From JBBSNV01 sp964458605 (GTDB lineage: Bacteria > Pseudomonadota > Alphaproteobacteria > Reyranellales > JAQSWP01), in NCBI GenBank assembly GCA_964458605.1, contig CAYWLS010000010.1, positions 1-64,000 of the forward strand: DNA of 64,000 bases, read 5' to 3'. The position numbers and the translations under genes were made by a program. A model generated the notes under the pieces. It did no database searches. It saw nothing but the letters and a program-made list of their open reading frames with translations, and was not told the origin of the DNA. This document shows positions 1-9,817 of the stretch, in pieces. Each line of letters starts with the position of its first letter. Position 1 is the stretch's first letter.

Positions 1-1350
<1,350 letters not shown>

Positions 1351-1476
1351 AACATCCTCCCAACACTTCCTTGCGCCCGATTATGGGCGCAAAGCGCAGG
1401 CCCGAACAAGGCTGCCCGGTTGCGCCAAATCGGCATCCCGCCTAGCTTTGTCGCAGGTTTTTCGCAGGAGAATCCG

Positions 1477-2226
1477 GTGCAATTGCAGTTGCAGACCTGG
1501 CCCGACGTCGAGGCCTATCTGAAGGGTTCCGACGCCATCGTCATCCCGATCGGCTCGACCGAGCAGCACGGGCCGATCGGCCTGATCGGCACCGACGCGT
1601 TGTGCGCCGAGATCGTCGCCAAGGGCGTGGGCGAGGCGACCGGCGCGATGGTGGCGCCGACCATCGCGGTGGGCATGGCCCAGCACCATCTGGGCTTCCC
1701 CGGCTCGATCACCTTGCGCCCCAGCACGCTGATCGCGATGATCCAGGACACCATCGCCTCGCTGGCGCGACACGGCTTCCGGCGCTTCTATTTCATCAAC
1801 GGACATGGCGGCAACATCGCCACCGTGACCGCCGCCTTCTCCGAGATCTATGCCGAGAGCAGCCTGGGCAGATCCGGCAACGCGCCCGGCATCAAGTGCA
1901 AGCTGCGCAACTGGTGGGAAGCGCCCAGCGTCGGCCGCATCTCCAAGGAGCTGTTCGCCAAGGCCGAGGGCAGCCATGCCACGCCGTCGGAAGTGTCGCT
2001 GACCTGGTTCGGCTGGCCGGAGGCGGAGCGTCACGCCCGCCTCGATCCGCCGATCGCGCCCGACGGCGACTTCACCGACGCCGCCGACTATCGACGCAAC
2101 TTCCCCGACGGCCGCATCGGCGCCAATTCCGACCTCGCCACGCGCGAGGCCGGCAAGCGCCTGTACGAGGCCGCGGTCGGCGACCTGGCGCAGGAATATC
2201 GATCCTTCGCCGCCCGCGCGGCCTGA
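1477..2226 (+). CDS. Creatininase-family amidohydrolase
   Basis: A 249-residue protein of the creatininase / MftE-like family of metal-dependent amidohydrolases. It shows the family motifs in order: IPIGSTEQHGP near residue 20 (metal ligands E and H), the NGHGGN motif near residue 110, and EGSHATPSEVS near 170 supplying the late glutamate and histidine. The reading frame stays open far upstream, antisense to acs, so the start was set by the ribosome binding site: GCAGGAG lies six bases before the GTG at 1477. The substrate cannot be told from sequence; family members hydrolyse creatinine, formamidopyrimidines or peptide-like amides. A small secreted protein follows after 7 bp and may be cotranscribed. 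Confidence 0.9.
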   Translation: MQLQLQTWPDVEAYLKGSDAIVIPIGSTEQHGPIGLIGTDALCAEIVAKGVGEATGAMVAPTIAVGMAQHHLGFPGSITLRPSTLIAMIQDTIASLARHGFRRFYFINGHGGNIATVTAAFSEIYAESSLGRSGNAPGIKCKLRNWWEAPSVGRISKELFAKAEGSHATPSEVSLTWFGWPEAERHARLDPPIAPDGDFTDAADYRRNFPDGRIGANSDLATREAGKRLYEAAVGDLAQEYRSFAARAA

Positions 2227-2233
2227 GGCGGTC

Positions 2234-2839
2234 ATGCGTGCGGGCGTGCCGGCCTTGTTGCTGATGCTTGCGGCGCCGATCGCGCCGGCGGCGGCGCAGG
2301 ACGCGGCGCCCGCGCCCGCCCATGCCGCGCCCGATCCGGCCAACGTGCTGAGCTGGCCGCGCGCCCCGGTCGAGCGCTTCGGCTGCATGCTGGAACAGGG
2401 CTTCGCCGCCCAGTCGCAGCGCTTCGGCTGCGCGGCCAAGGCTTACGTCAATCGCGGCAACCCCTGCACCGCCGCCGACGCCTATTACGAAGGGCCGCGC
2501 CTGCCGGCCGATCTCGCCGCCAAAATCTCGCCGCTGCTGCAGAATGTCGACGTGAAGTACGAAGCCGGCAAGGTACAGTCGGTCACCCTGTTCCTGAAGA
2601 CGCGCCAGACCGACACCGCGATCCGCGCCGCCTTCGGCCTGCCGCCGGCCGGCGCCGACCTGCCCGCCAACGTCTCCGCCCTCGACATCGACGGCTGTCG
2701 CGCCGACGGACCGACCCAGGTCTGCAACATCGTGCTGCTGGAAGGCTTCCAGCACCAGGGTGCGAGCGACGGCGCCTGCGGCGAGGAAACCCCGCCCGAT
2801 CCGACCTCCGACGGCGGCGAACCCAAGACCCAGGAATAG
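2234..2839 (+). CDS. Hypothetical secreted cysteine-containing protein
   Basis: A 201-residue protein with a clear Sec signal peptide (MRAGVPALLLMLAAPIAPAA, cleavage probably after AAAQ), so it should be periplasmic. The mature part has six cysteines (including FGCML, FGCAA, NPCTAAD, DGCRAD, QVCNIV and GACGEE), which suggests disulfides, and a proline/acid-rich tail. I do not recognise the family. It starts 7 bp after the creatininase-family gene on the same strand, so the two probably form one transcript, but nothing in the sequence links their functions. Confidence 0.75.
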   Translation: MRAGVPALLLMLAAPIAPAAAQDAAPAPAHAAPDPANVLSWPRAPVERFGCMLEQGFAAQSQRFGCAAKAYVNRGNPCTAADAYYEGPRLPADLAAKISPLLQNVDVKYEAGKVQSVTLFLKTRQTDTAIRAAFGLPPAGADLPANVSALDIDGCRADGPTQVCNIVLLEGFQHQGASDGACGEETPPDPTSDGGEPKTQE

Positions 2840-3168
2840 ATTTCGGACGAGAGGCACGCCTCGCGCCGAGACCCGAGGCAGGGAAAAGATATCGTCATCC
2901 GGCCGCGCGCTCATTGCTGCGAGCGCGCGTCGGGATCCCTCTTCGATCGCATGACGGCGGCATTTGGGATCGGCAGGGGTCCAGGCGCCTACGCGCCAAT
3001 GGCAAACCGCACAAAATCGCCGTTATCGCCGTGGCCCGACGCATTGTCGTTACCCTCAACGCCATGCTGCGCACGGACACTTCCCGGGACCCCGACCGCG
3101 CCATCCCATGAACATGACGGTTGCTCGCGCTGCGCTCGGCCGGGCGACGGTTTTCGTACGGCGGCCCG
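2840..3168. other. Intergenic region with degenerate inverted repeats
   Basis: This 329 bp stretch separates two convergent genes and has no credible coding sequence. It holds a GTCATCC...GCATGAC bounded segment (about 2894-2953) with an internal CGCTCATTGCTGCGAGCG hairpin, and a short GGCGCC/GGCGCG hairpin near 2986-2997. These look like degenerate copies of the GTCAT/ATGAC-type intergenic palindromes common in alphaproteobacteria. No promoter or RNA gene is evident. Confidence 0.5.
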
Positions 3169-4644
3169 CTAATCGACCGCGCTGCAGATCAAAAGCTGCG
3201 CCTCGCCGACGGCGCGGCGCTCGCCGACATGCCAGCCGGTCTCGCGCAGCAGCGCTTCGAGCTCGCCGGCCGACAGGTCGTTGACGAAGCCTTTCTGGCG
3301 CCGCGCGATGCGCTGCGCGTCCGGCCCGGCGAAGGGCGTGTAGATCAGCACCAGCCTGGGCGCAGCCCGGCGGCTGTGCCGCAGCACCGTGGCCGGGTCG
3401 TGCAGATATTCCAGCACCTCCAGCAGCGCCACCACGTCGTAGCGGCCGCCGGGGAACTGGCCCTGGTTGAGATCGACGATCTGGCAGGCCTCGCTGCGCG
3501 CCATCAGATCGGCCGACATGTAGCTGCAGCCCGGCGGCAGCGCGCTGCGCAGCTCCTGTGCCCCGGCGCCCAGGTCCAGCACCGAGGAGCCGGCCGGGAT
3601 CACCGCGGCCGCCGCCAGCGCCCGCTCGCGCGCGCCGTGGATCACCTGGTCGGGATCGGCCCAGCGCACGCCGTCGCTGCTCTTGTGGGCGATCACCATG
3701 TCGGTGACTTCGGCCAGCCGCTCGGGCGTGCGCGCCAGGCGGAAATTCAGGTTGAAAGGCGGCCGCGTGGCGAAGGTCTGCGGATAGAGCGAGCGCTTCT
3801 CGATGCCGGGGCCGAAGCTGTAGATGTTGCCCAGGAAGGTATCGGGCACCAGCGGGATCAGCGGTCCGCCCCACTCGATATAGGGTTGCGCGTAGTGACG
3901 GAAGCCCAGCGACGACAGCCAGGCGATGGCCTGCTCGACCTCCGCGCGCCGCTCCGGCTCGCGATAGTCGTTGCCGCGCTCCCACACCAGCAGCGCCACG
4001 CGGCCCGATTCCAGCGTGTGGCGCGCGCCGGCCAGCACCTGCGCCTCGAAGCCCTCGACGTCGATCTTCATGACGATGCGCCGCCCGGCCAGATCGGCGC
4101 GCTCGATCATGAGCTGGTCGACGCTCAGCACCGGCACGCGCAGATGCATGCCGGCAGCGCTGCGGGTCGGACTCTCCAGCAGCGAATGGCCCATGGTCGA
4201 ATTGAACGCCAGCCGCGCGGTGGTGAGGCGATCGCCCGCCGCCGCCGCGACGATCTCGATCGCCTGGCCCAGCCCGTTGATCGCCACCGACTGCAGCAGC
4301 TGGTTGACGTTGAGCGGATGGGGCTCGATCGCCAGCACCTCGATGCGGCCGGGATAGCGGGTGGCCGCCGACAGCGACATGATCCCCCAATGCGCGCCGA
4401 TATCGACGAACACGTCGTCAGGCAGCAGATGGGCATCGATGATGTCGCGCGTGATGCGCTCGAAGCCGTCGTGGAACAGCTCGTGCCGCACCATGTAGCT
4501 GACCCCGGCATCGCTGTTGATCAGCTCCGGCACCAGCTTCATCACGAAGCGCGGCCGTCCCTCCCGCGTCAGGGTCGCGGCCGGCAGGATCGCCTGGCCG
4601 TCGGCGGTGCGCTGCAGGGTGATCTGGCGGTTGGTCTGCGACAT
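3169..4644 (-). CDS. Tandem-domain methyltransferase (FkbM family plus class I SAM methyltransferase)
   Basis: A 491-residue protein with two methyltransferase modules. Residues about 60-270 are FkbM-like: VFVDIGAHWGIMSL (SAM motif I), LAIEPHPLNVNQL (motif II) and MKIDVEGFEAQVLAGA, the signature of the family. Residues about 330-490 are a second, class I domain with SVLDLGAGAQELR and YDVVALLEVLEYLHDP, which resembles Methyltransf_11/23 proteins. FkbM enzymes O-methylate sugars or secondary metabolites; the real substrate is unknown. The start is the ATG at 4644, 11 bp after the EVE gene stop, so the two are probably cotranscribed. No strong Shine-Dalgarno is visible. Confidence 0.85.
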   Translation of the reverse strand: MSQTNRQITLQRTADGQAILPAATLTREGRPRFVMKLVPELINSDAGVSYMVRHELFHDGFERITRDIIDAHLLPDDVFVDIGAHWGIMSLSAATRYPGRIEVLAIEPHPLNVNQLLQSVAINGLGQAIEIVAAAAGDRLTTARLAFNSTMGHSLLESPTRSAAGMHLRVPVLSVDQLMIERADLAGRRIVMKIDVEGFEAQVLAGARHTLESGRVALLVWERGNDYREPERRAEVEQAIAWLSSLGFRHYAQPYIEWGGPLIPLVPDTFLGNIYSFGPGIEKRSLYPQTFATRPPFNLNFRLARTPERLAEVTDMVIAHKSSDGVRWADPDQVIHGARERALAAAAVIPAGSSVLDLGAGAQELRSALPPGCSYMSADLMARSEACQIVDLNQGQFPGGRYDVVALLEVLEYLHDPATVLRHSRRAAPRLVLIYTPFAGPDAQRIARRQKGFVNDLSAGELEALLRETGWHVGERRAVGEAQLLICSAVD

Positions 4645-4655
4645 CGGCGCGGGGG

Positions 4656-5066
4656 TCAGGCGAGGCCGCCCATCTTGCAGATCGCTTTCCAGTGCGCCTC
4701 GCCGACCGGCGTCACCGAGATGCGGCTGCGCTTGATCAGGCCGAGCTCGGCAAAGCGCTTGTCGGCCTTCAAGGTCGCCAGGGTGACCGGCGCCTTCAAC
4801 GGCTTGAGCGGCTTGACGTCGACCATGACGAACTTGCCGGTCTTGTCGTCGGGATCGGGATAGGCCTCGCGCACCACTTCGACGATGCCGACGATCTCCT
4901 TGCCTTCGTTGGAATGGTAGAAGAACGCCTGGTCGCCCTTCTTCATCGCCGCCAGGTTGTTGCGCGCCTCGTAGTTGCGCACGCCGCTCCACGCGGTCCT
5001 CTTTTCCTTCACCAGTTGGGCGAAGCCGTAAACCGACGGCTCCGACTTCATCAGCCAATAGGCCAT
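4656..5066 (-). CDS. EVE domain-containing protein
   Basis: A 136-residue single-domain protein of the EVE / thymocyte nuclear protein 1 family (PUA-like fold). It begins MAYWLMKSEPSVYGFAQL and has the family features WSGVRNYEARNNL, KGDQAFFYHSNEG and the GIVEVVREAYPD strand, followed by SRISVTPV. Family members are thought to read modified bases in RNA or DNA; its molecular role in bacteria is not settled. It lies 11 bp upstream of the tandem methyltransferase and 38 bp downstream of gpsA on the same strand, so a shared transcript is likely. Confidence 0.92.
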   Translation of the reverse strand: MAYWLMKSEPSVYGFAQLVKEKRTAWSGVRNYEARNNLAAMKKGDQAFFYHSNEGKEIVGIVEVVREAYPDPDDKTGKFVMVDVKPLKPLKAPVTLATLKADKRFAELGLIKRSRISVTPVGEAHWKAICKMGGLA

Positions 5067-5104
5067 TGTCCCCTCGATCCCTTCGTCGCCCGTCGCGCTC
5101 CGCG

Positions 5105-6097
5105 CTAATCCTGCTCCGCCCTGAGGGGCCGCGCCAGCAGCGCACCGATGGTAGCATCGATTTCGGCGCCGCGATTGACGATCGCGTCGACCGCCTGGCA
5201 GATCGGCATCTCGACGCCGGCGCGCGATGCGCGGGCGATCACGGCGGCGGCGGTATAGGCGCCTTCCACCACCTGCGGCCGCGCCGCCAGCAGCGCCTTG
5301 GCGCCGCCGCCCTCGCCCAGCGCCATGCCGAAGGAACGGTTGCGGCTCTGCGGCCCGTTGCAGGTCAGGGTAAGATCGCCCAGCCCGGCCAGCCCGGCCA
5401 GGGTCTGCTGCTCGGCGCCCAGCGCCAGGCCCAGCCGCATCATCTCGGCGAAGCCGCGCGTGATCAGCGCCGCGCGCGCGTTGTCGCCCAGCCGCCGCCC
5501 GTCAGCGATGCCGCAGGCGATGGCCAGCACGTTCTTGATCGCCCCGCCCAGCGCCGCCCCCGCCAGATCGGCGCTCCAGTAGGGCCGGAAGGTGGGGGTC
5601 GCCAGCGCCGCCGCCAGCGCCTCGCCCGCCGCCCGGTCGGCACAGGCCAGGGTGATGGCGGTGGGCAGGCCCTGGGCCACCTCGTGGGCGAAAGTCGGTC
5701 CCGACAGCATGGCAATGGCGCGGCCGGCGAACACTTCGCCCGCCACCTCGCTCATCAGCGCGCCGGAGCCGGCCTCGATGCCCTTGGCGCAGACGACGGC
5801 CGGCGCGCCGGGCGCCAGCGCGAGCCGCCCGCCGACGGCGCGCAGCGCCTGCGCCGGGGTCACCAGCAGCACCGCATCGACATCGCTCATGGCCGAGAGG
5901 TCGCCGGTGGCGCGCAGGCCCGGATCGAGCTTGTGCCCGGGCAGGAACAGCGAATTGACGTGGCGGGCGTTGATCACCGCCACCACCTCCGGCTCGCGCG
6001 CCCACAGCAGCACCTCGCGGCCGGCGCGGCGGCACACCATGGCCAGCGCCGTGCCCCAGGCGCCGGCGCCGACGATACCGATGCGCTCCAGTCTCAT
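5105..6097 (-). CDS. gpsA: Glycerol-3-phosphate dehydrogenase [NAD(P)+]
   Basis: A 330-residue cytosolic enzyme that reduces dihydroxyacetone phosphate to sn-glycerol 3-phosphate for phospholipid synthesis. The Rossmann motif GIVGAGAWGTALA is at the N-terminus. Further hallmarks are CAKGIE (conserved lysine), LSGPTFAHEVA, and GGAIKNVLAIACGIADG with the catalytic lysine, then GLGDLTLTC and SRNRSFG. Length is normal for the family. The ATG at 6097 lies 5 bp after the upstream 2OG-oxygenase-like gene, so translation is probably coupled. Confidence 0.96.
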   Translation of the reverse strand: MRLERIGIVGAGAWGTALAMVCRRAGREVLLWAREPEVVAVINARHVNSLFLPGHKLDPGLRATGDLSAMSDVDAVLLVTPAQALRAVGGRLALAPGAPAVVCAKGIEAGSGALMSEVAGEVFAGRAIAMLSGPTFAHEVAQGLPTAITLACADRAAGEALAAALATPTFRPYWSADLAGAALGGAIKNVLAIACGIADGRRLGDNARAALITRGFAEMMRLGLALGAEQQTLAGLAGLGDLTLTCNGPQSRNRSFGMALGEGGGAKALLAARPQVVEGAYTAAAVIARASRAGVEMPICQAVDAIVNRGAEIDATIGALLARPLRAEQD

Positions 6098-6102
6098 GCC
6101 GC

Positions 6103-6759
6103 TCAGACGGAAAGATTGAAGGCGATGGAGATGCGCGTCGCCTTGCCGGTATAGGGCCGCACCTGATGGAACAGCCAGGCCGGGAACAGCACCAGCGCGC
6201 CGGCCGCCGGCGGGATGGTCTCGGCGGCGCCGACCGACAGGCCGCCGGGCACGGCGAAGGCCAGGTTGGGTGCGTACATGGCCGGACCGATGCCGCGCGG
6301 GTCCATGAATTCCAGTTCGCCGCCCAGCGACGGATCGGCGCCGATGCCGCCGTCGTCGACGTAGTAGGTGCCGGACCAGTAGCTGCCGGCATGGGCATGC
6401 GCCTCGTTGCCATGGCCCGAGCGATTGATGTTGGCCCAGCAGTTCATCTTCCAATTGACGCGCACCGGCTGTCCGGTGCGATCGGCGGTCAGCCGGTCGG
6501 CCAGGTTGCGCGCATGAGCGAGGATGCGCTGCACCGCCTCGCCGCCCCATTGATCCATGTCCCAGCTCGACTGGTAGCCGCCCTGGTTGGAGTGCTGGGT
6601 CGAGGGATGGGTCTGCTCGCGCTTCAGGATGGTCTGGCGCAGCGCCGGGTTGACGACGCCGGCCTCCGGCACGAAGAAGCGCAGCACCGGCGTCGCGAAC
6701 AGCGGCGTGACTTCGACATTGCCGGCGCGGCCCGGCGGCGACTGCGGATTCTGCGACAT
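6103..6759 (-). CDS. 2OG-Fe(II) oxygenase-like protein (TIGR02466 type)
   Basis: A 218-residue protein of the conserved family of putative 2-oxoglutarate/Fe(II)-dependent oxygenases (TIGR02466-like). It shows NEAHAHAGSYWSGTYYVD in the middle (candidate iron-ligand histidines), ELEFMDPRG, then GALVLFPAWLFHQVRPYTG with a late histidine and the RISIAFNLSV terminal strand containing the presumed 2OG-binding arginine. Such proteins are often hydroxylases, but no substrate is indicated. It begins the gpsA transcription unit. The region upstream (6760-6920) carries a large palindromic repeat. Confidence 0.75.
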   Translation of the reverse strand: MSQNPQSPPGRAGNVEVTPLFATPVLRFFVPEAGVVNPALRQTILKREQTHPSTQHSNQGGYQSSWDMDQWGGEAVQRILAHARNLADRLTADRTGQPVRVNWKMNCWANINRSGHGNEAHAHAGSYWSGTYYVDDGGIGADPSLGGELEFMDPRGIGPAMYAPNLAFAVPGGLSVGAAETIPPAAGALVLFPAWLFHQVRPYTGKATRISIAFNLSV

Positions 6760-6837
6760 GGCGATCCTTTGAGCGCGATTGTCCTTGGCCGGCGCGGCAA
6801 GGTCAAACGCCGCCGCTGCGACTCTATTCCTTAGGTG

Positions 6838-6900
6838 TAGAGCAAATTCACACCTTTTGACGGAATCCCGAACGGTTCCGTCAAAAGGTGATTTGCTCTA
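6838..6900. repeat. 63-bp dispersed palindromic element, copy A
   Basis: An almost perfect inverted repeat: outer arms TAGAGCAAAT / ATTTGCTCTA and inner arms CACCTTTTGACGGAA (6851-6865) / TTCCGTCAAAAGGTG (6876-6890), with a 10-base centre. It lies between the divergent-facing end of tsaD and the start of the 2OG-oxygenase gene. Two related elements occur at 35387-35521. It would fold into a long cruciform or RNA hairpin and may also act as a terminator for tsaD. Confidence 0.85.
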
Positions 6901-6920
6901 GCGTTGGCGCAAACGGATTG

Positions 6921-8096
6921 TCACACCTTGACGCCCGCGCCGGCCCCGTTCGGGCCTTTCGGGGCGCGGCCGATCACGGGCTGGGCATCGGGATCGAGCG
7001 GCCAGCGCGGTCGCGGCGCGACGTCCAGCCCGTTCGTCAGCCCCCGCCGCAGCCGCTCCAGCCCGGCCCAGGCGATCATCGCGCCATTGTCGGTGCACAG
7101 CGGCGGCGGCGGCGCCACCAGCGCGGCATGACGCTCCTGCACCAGCGCCGTCAGACGCTGGCGCAGATAGGCATTGGCCGCCACGCCGCCGGCGATGACC
7201 AGATTGATTGGCACCGGATCGATCGGACCGCGATGCTGCGCGGCGAACAGGTCGATCGCGCGCCGGCAGCGATCGACCAGCACGTCGCCCACCGCGACCT
7301 GGAAGACGGCAGCCAGATCGGCCGCGCCCTGCGTGTCGTCCGGCGCGATCTTTTCCGCCGCCTGGCGCACCGCCGTCTTCAATCCGGCGAAGGAGAAGTC
7401 GCAGCCGGGCCGTCCCAGCATCGGCCGCGGCAGCGCGAAGCGGCCGGGCCGGCCGGCGCGGGCGGCACGCTCGACCGCCGGTCCGCCGGGAAAGCCCAGG
7501 CCCAGAAGCTTGGCGGTCTTGTCGAAGGCCTCGCCCACCGCATCGTCGATCGTGGTGCCCAGCCGCCGGTAGCGCCCGACATCCTCCACGCTCAGCAGCT
7601 GGCAGTGTCCGCCCGACACCAGCAGCAGCAGATAGGGAAATGCCACGCCGTCGGTCAGCCGCGCCGTCAGCGCGTGGCCTTCCAGATGATTGACCGCCAC
7701 GAAGGGCAGATCGTGCGCCAAGGCGATCGCCTTGGCCGTGGTGGCGCCCACCATCACGCCGCCGATCAGGCCGGGGCCGGCAGTGGCGGCGACGCCTCCC
7801 AGATCGGCGAAGCCCAGCCCCGCATCGCCCATCGTGTCGCGGATCAGCCCGTCGAGATGGTCGAGATGGGCGCGCGCGGCGATCTCCGGCACCACGCCGC
7901 CATAGACCCGGTGTTCGGCGAGCTGCGACAGCACGCGTTGGGCCAGGATGCGGCCGCCAGCTCCGCCACCCGCCTCGCCCCCGGTCTCGCCCCCCTTTTC
8001 GGGCCCGGCATCGACCAAGGCGACGGCGGTTTCGTCGCAGCTGGTCTCGATGCCCAGCACGGGGCCACGCGTCAGCGGATTTTCGAAGGTCGCCAT
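6921..8096 (-). CDS. tsaD: tRNA N6-threonylcarbamoyladenosine transferase subunit TsaD
   Basis: TsaD (Gcp/YgjD) transfers the threonylcarbamoyl group to A37 of ANN-decoding tRNAs. The 391-residue protein has LGIETSCDETAVALVD at the N-terminus, the metal-binding VNHLEGH motif, LLVSGGHCQL, DDAVGEAFDK, and the C-terminal VIAGGVAANAYLR and LCTDNGAMIAWAG motifs of the ASKHA ATPase fold. It is longer than average because of a glycine/glutamate-rich insertion around residues 31-49 (several GG repeats) and a proline-rich tail. It is divergent from hemC with 76 bp between starts, a common alphaproteobacterial arrangement. Confidence 0.97.
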   Translation of the reverse strand: MATFENPLTRGPVLGIETSCDETAVALVDAGPEKGGETGGEAGGGAGGRILAQRVLSQLAEHRVYGGVVPEIAARAHLDHLDGLIRDTMGDAGLGFADLGGVAATAGPGLIGGVMVGATTAKAIALAHDLPFVAVNHLEGHALTARLTDGVAFPYLLLLVSGGHCQLLSVEDVGRYRRLGTTIDDAVGEAFDKTAKLLGLGFPGGPAVERAARAGRPGRFALPRPMLGRPGCDFSFAGLKTAVRQAAEKIAPDDTQGAADLAAVFQVAVGDVLVDRCRRAIDLFAAQHRGPIDPVPINLVIAGGVAANAYLRQRLTALVQERHAALVAPPPPLCTDNGAMIAWAGLERLRRGLTNGLDVAPRPRWPLDPDAQPVIGRAPKGPNGAGAGVKV

Positions 8097-8172
8097 GGCG
8101 TGGTTATTGGGGCGGTTATGCGGCGAATCAACTCTTTTCTCGCCAGCACGGGCGTTCTAAACACTGGCCATC

Positions 8173-9093
8173 ATGCCTCACCTGCGCATCGGCACCCGTG
8201 GCAGCCCTCTGGCGCTGATCCAGGCCAACCTCGTCCGCGACCGCCTGGCTCGCGCCCATCCCGATCTGGCCGCGCCCGACGCGATCGAGGTCGTGCCGAT
8301 CCGTACCACCGGGGATCGCATCCAGGATCGCACCCTGTCGGAACTGGGCGGCAAGGGCCTGTTCACCAAGGAGATCGAGGAAGGGCTGCTGGCCCGCAGC
8401 ATCGACCTGGCGGTGCACAGCACCAAGGACATGCCGACAAAGCTGCCCGACGGGCTGGTGCTGGGCTGCTTCCTGGAGCGGGGCGATCCGCGCGACGCGC
8501 TGATCTGCGACCATGCCCGCAACCTGGCGGAGCTGCCGCAGGGCACGCTGGTCGGCACCGCCAGCCTGCGCCGCGCGGCGCTGGTGCTGCATCGCCGGCC
8601 CGACCTGCGCGTCACGCCGCTGCGCGGCAATGTCGATACCCGCCTGCGCAAGCTGCAGGAAGGCCAGGTGCAGGCCACCCTGCTGGCCTGCGCCGGGCTG
8701 GAGCGGCTGGGCAGGCATGGCGTGGGCCATCCGCTGTCGCCGGAGGAGATGCTGCCGGCGGTCGGCCAGGGCGCGATCTGCGTCGAGCATCGCGAAGGCG
8801 ACGATCGCATCGCCGCCTGGCTCGAACCGCTCAACCATTTCGTCACCGCCCAATGCGTGCTGAGCGAGCACGCCATGCTGGCGGTGCTGGACGGCTCGTG
8901 CCGCACGCCGATCGGCGGCTTCGCCGAGATCGCCGGCGAGACCTTGCGGCTGCGCGCGCTGATCGCCAAGCCCGATGGCAGCGAGCTGCATTTCACCGAG
9001 CGGCGGGGCGGCATCGGCGACGGCATCGCCATGGGGATCGACGCCGCCGAGGAACTCAAGCGTCGCGGCGGTGCCGATTTCTTCGCCGTCTGA
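8173..9093 (+). CDS. hemC: Porphobilinogen deaminase (hydroxymethylbilane synthase)
   Basis: HemC polymerises four porphobilinogens into hydroxymethylbilane in haem synthesis. The 306-residue protein begins MPHLRIGTRGSPLALIQAN and has the family motifs LGGKGLFTKEIEE, DLAVHSTKDMPT, GTASLRRAALV, LRGNVDTRLRKL and DGSCRTPIGG, the last containing the cysteine that binds the dipyrromethane cofactor. It opens the hemC-hemD-mitofilin-hemY operon; hemD starts one base after its stop. Confidence 0.98.
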   Translation: MPHLRIGTRGSPLALIQANLVRDRLARAHPDLAAPDAIEVVPIRTTGDRIQDRTLSELGGKGLFTKEIEEGLLARSIDLAVHSTKDMPTKLPDGLVLGCFLERGDPRDALICDHARNLAELPQGTLVGTASLRRAALVLHRRPDLRVTPLRGNVDTRLRKLQEGQVQATLLACAGLERLGRHGVGHPLSPEEMLPAVGQGAICVEHREGDDRIAAWLEPLNHFVTAQCVLSEHAMLAVLDGSCRTPIGGFAEIAGETLRLRALIAKPDGSELHFTERRGGIGDGIAMGIDAAEELKRRGGADFFAV

Positions 9094-9094
9094 C

Positions 9095-9817
9095 ATGAAT
9101 CCGCTTGCCCTGATCGGCCGCGACCGCGACCCGCAGTTGCAAGCCGCGCTGGCGGCGCGCGGCATCGCCAGCCTGTGCCTGAAGCTGCTCGACATCGAGC
9201 CGATCGCCGTGCCCGACCTGCAGGCGCGGCTGGCGGCGGCGCAGGCGGTGCTGCTGACCAGCGCCAATGCGGCGCCGGCGCTGCAGGGCGCGCGGCGCGA
9301 CCTGAGAATCCTGGCGGTGGGCGACGCCACGGCCGAGGCGGCACGCGGGCTGGGCTTTGCCGCGGTCGAGAGCGCGCAGGGCGACCTTGCGGCGCTGGCC
9401 GCGCTGGCGCGGCGGCGGATCGACCCGGCAGCCGGGCCGTTGCTCTATCTGCGCGGCGCCGATGTCGCGGGGGATATGGCGGCGGCACTGTCCGGCTACA
9501 CCATCGACCAGGCCATCGTCTATCGCGCCCGTCCGGTCGGCCGGCTGCCGACCGGTGTGGCGCACGAATTGGCGCGGGGAGCGATCGGCCTGGTGCTGCT
9601 TTTTTCGCCCCGCTCGGCGGCCGGTTTTGTTACTCTGCTGCAACGCACAGCGCTGGCGCCGCGTTGCGCAGGGATCACCCTGGTCGCGTTCAGCCCGGCC
9701 GTGGCGCGGGCCGCCGCAGCGCTGCCATGGGCGGCGACGCATATCGGCGCGCATCCCTCGCGCGATGGGCTGCTGGCCATGATCGACCTGGCAATCGAAA
9801 CGAGAGACAAGGCATGA
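9095..9817 (+). CDS. hemD: Uroporphyrinogen-III synthase
   Basis: HemD cyclises hydroxymethylbilane to uroporphyrinogen III. The protein has 240 residues and low motif conservation, as usual for the family. Recognisable features are LLTSANAAPAL, ILAVGDATAEAARGLGF, LLYLRGADVAGDMAAAL, IVYRARPVG and LVLLFSPRSAAGFVTLL. Position directly after hemC (1-base gap) and before the mitofilin/HemX-like gene (ATGA overlap) makes the call secure. The ATG at 9095 was preferred over upstream in-frame starts, which would lie inside hemC. Confidence 0.93.
   Translation: MNPLALIGRDRDPQLQAALAARGIASLCLKLLDIEPIAVPDLQARLAAAQAVLLTSANAAPALQGARRDLRILAVGDATAEAARGLGFAAVESAQGDLAALAALARRRIDPAAGPLLYLRGADVAGDMAAALSGYTIDQAIVYRARPVGRLPTGVAHELARGAIGLVLLFSPRSAAGFVTLLQRTALAPRCAGITLVAFSPAVARAAAALPWAATHIGAHPSRDGLLAMIDLAIETRDKA

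Noticed and set aside
2895..3111. Short open frames between the secreted protein and methyltransferase genes
   Set aside because: They overlap each other on both strands, lack ribosome sites, and are Arg/Pro-rich as expected of noncoding GC-rich DNA.
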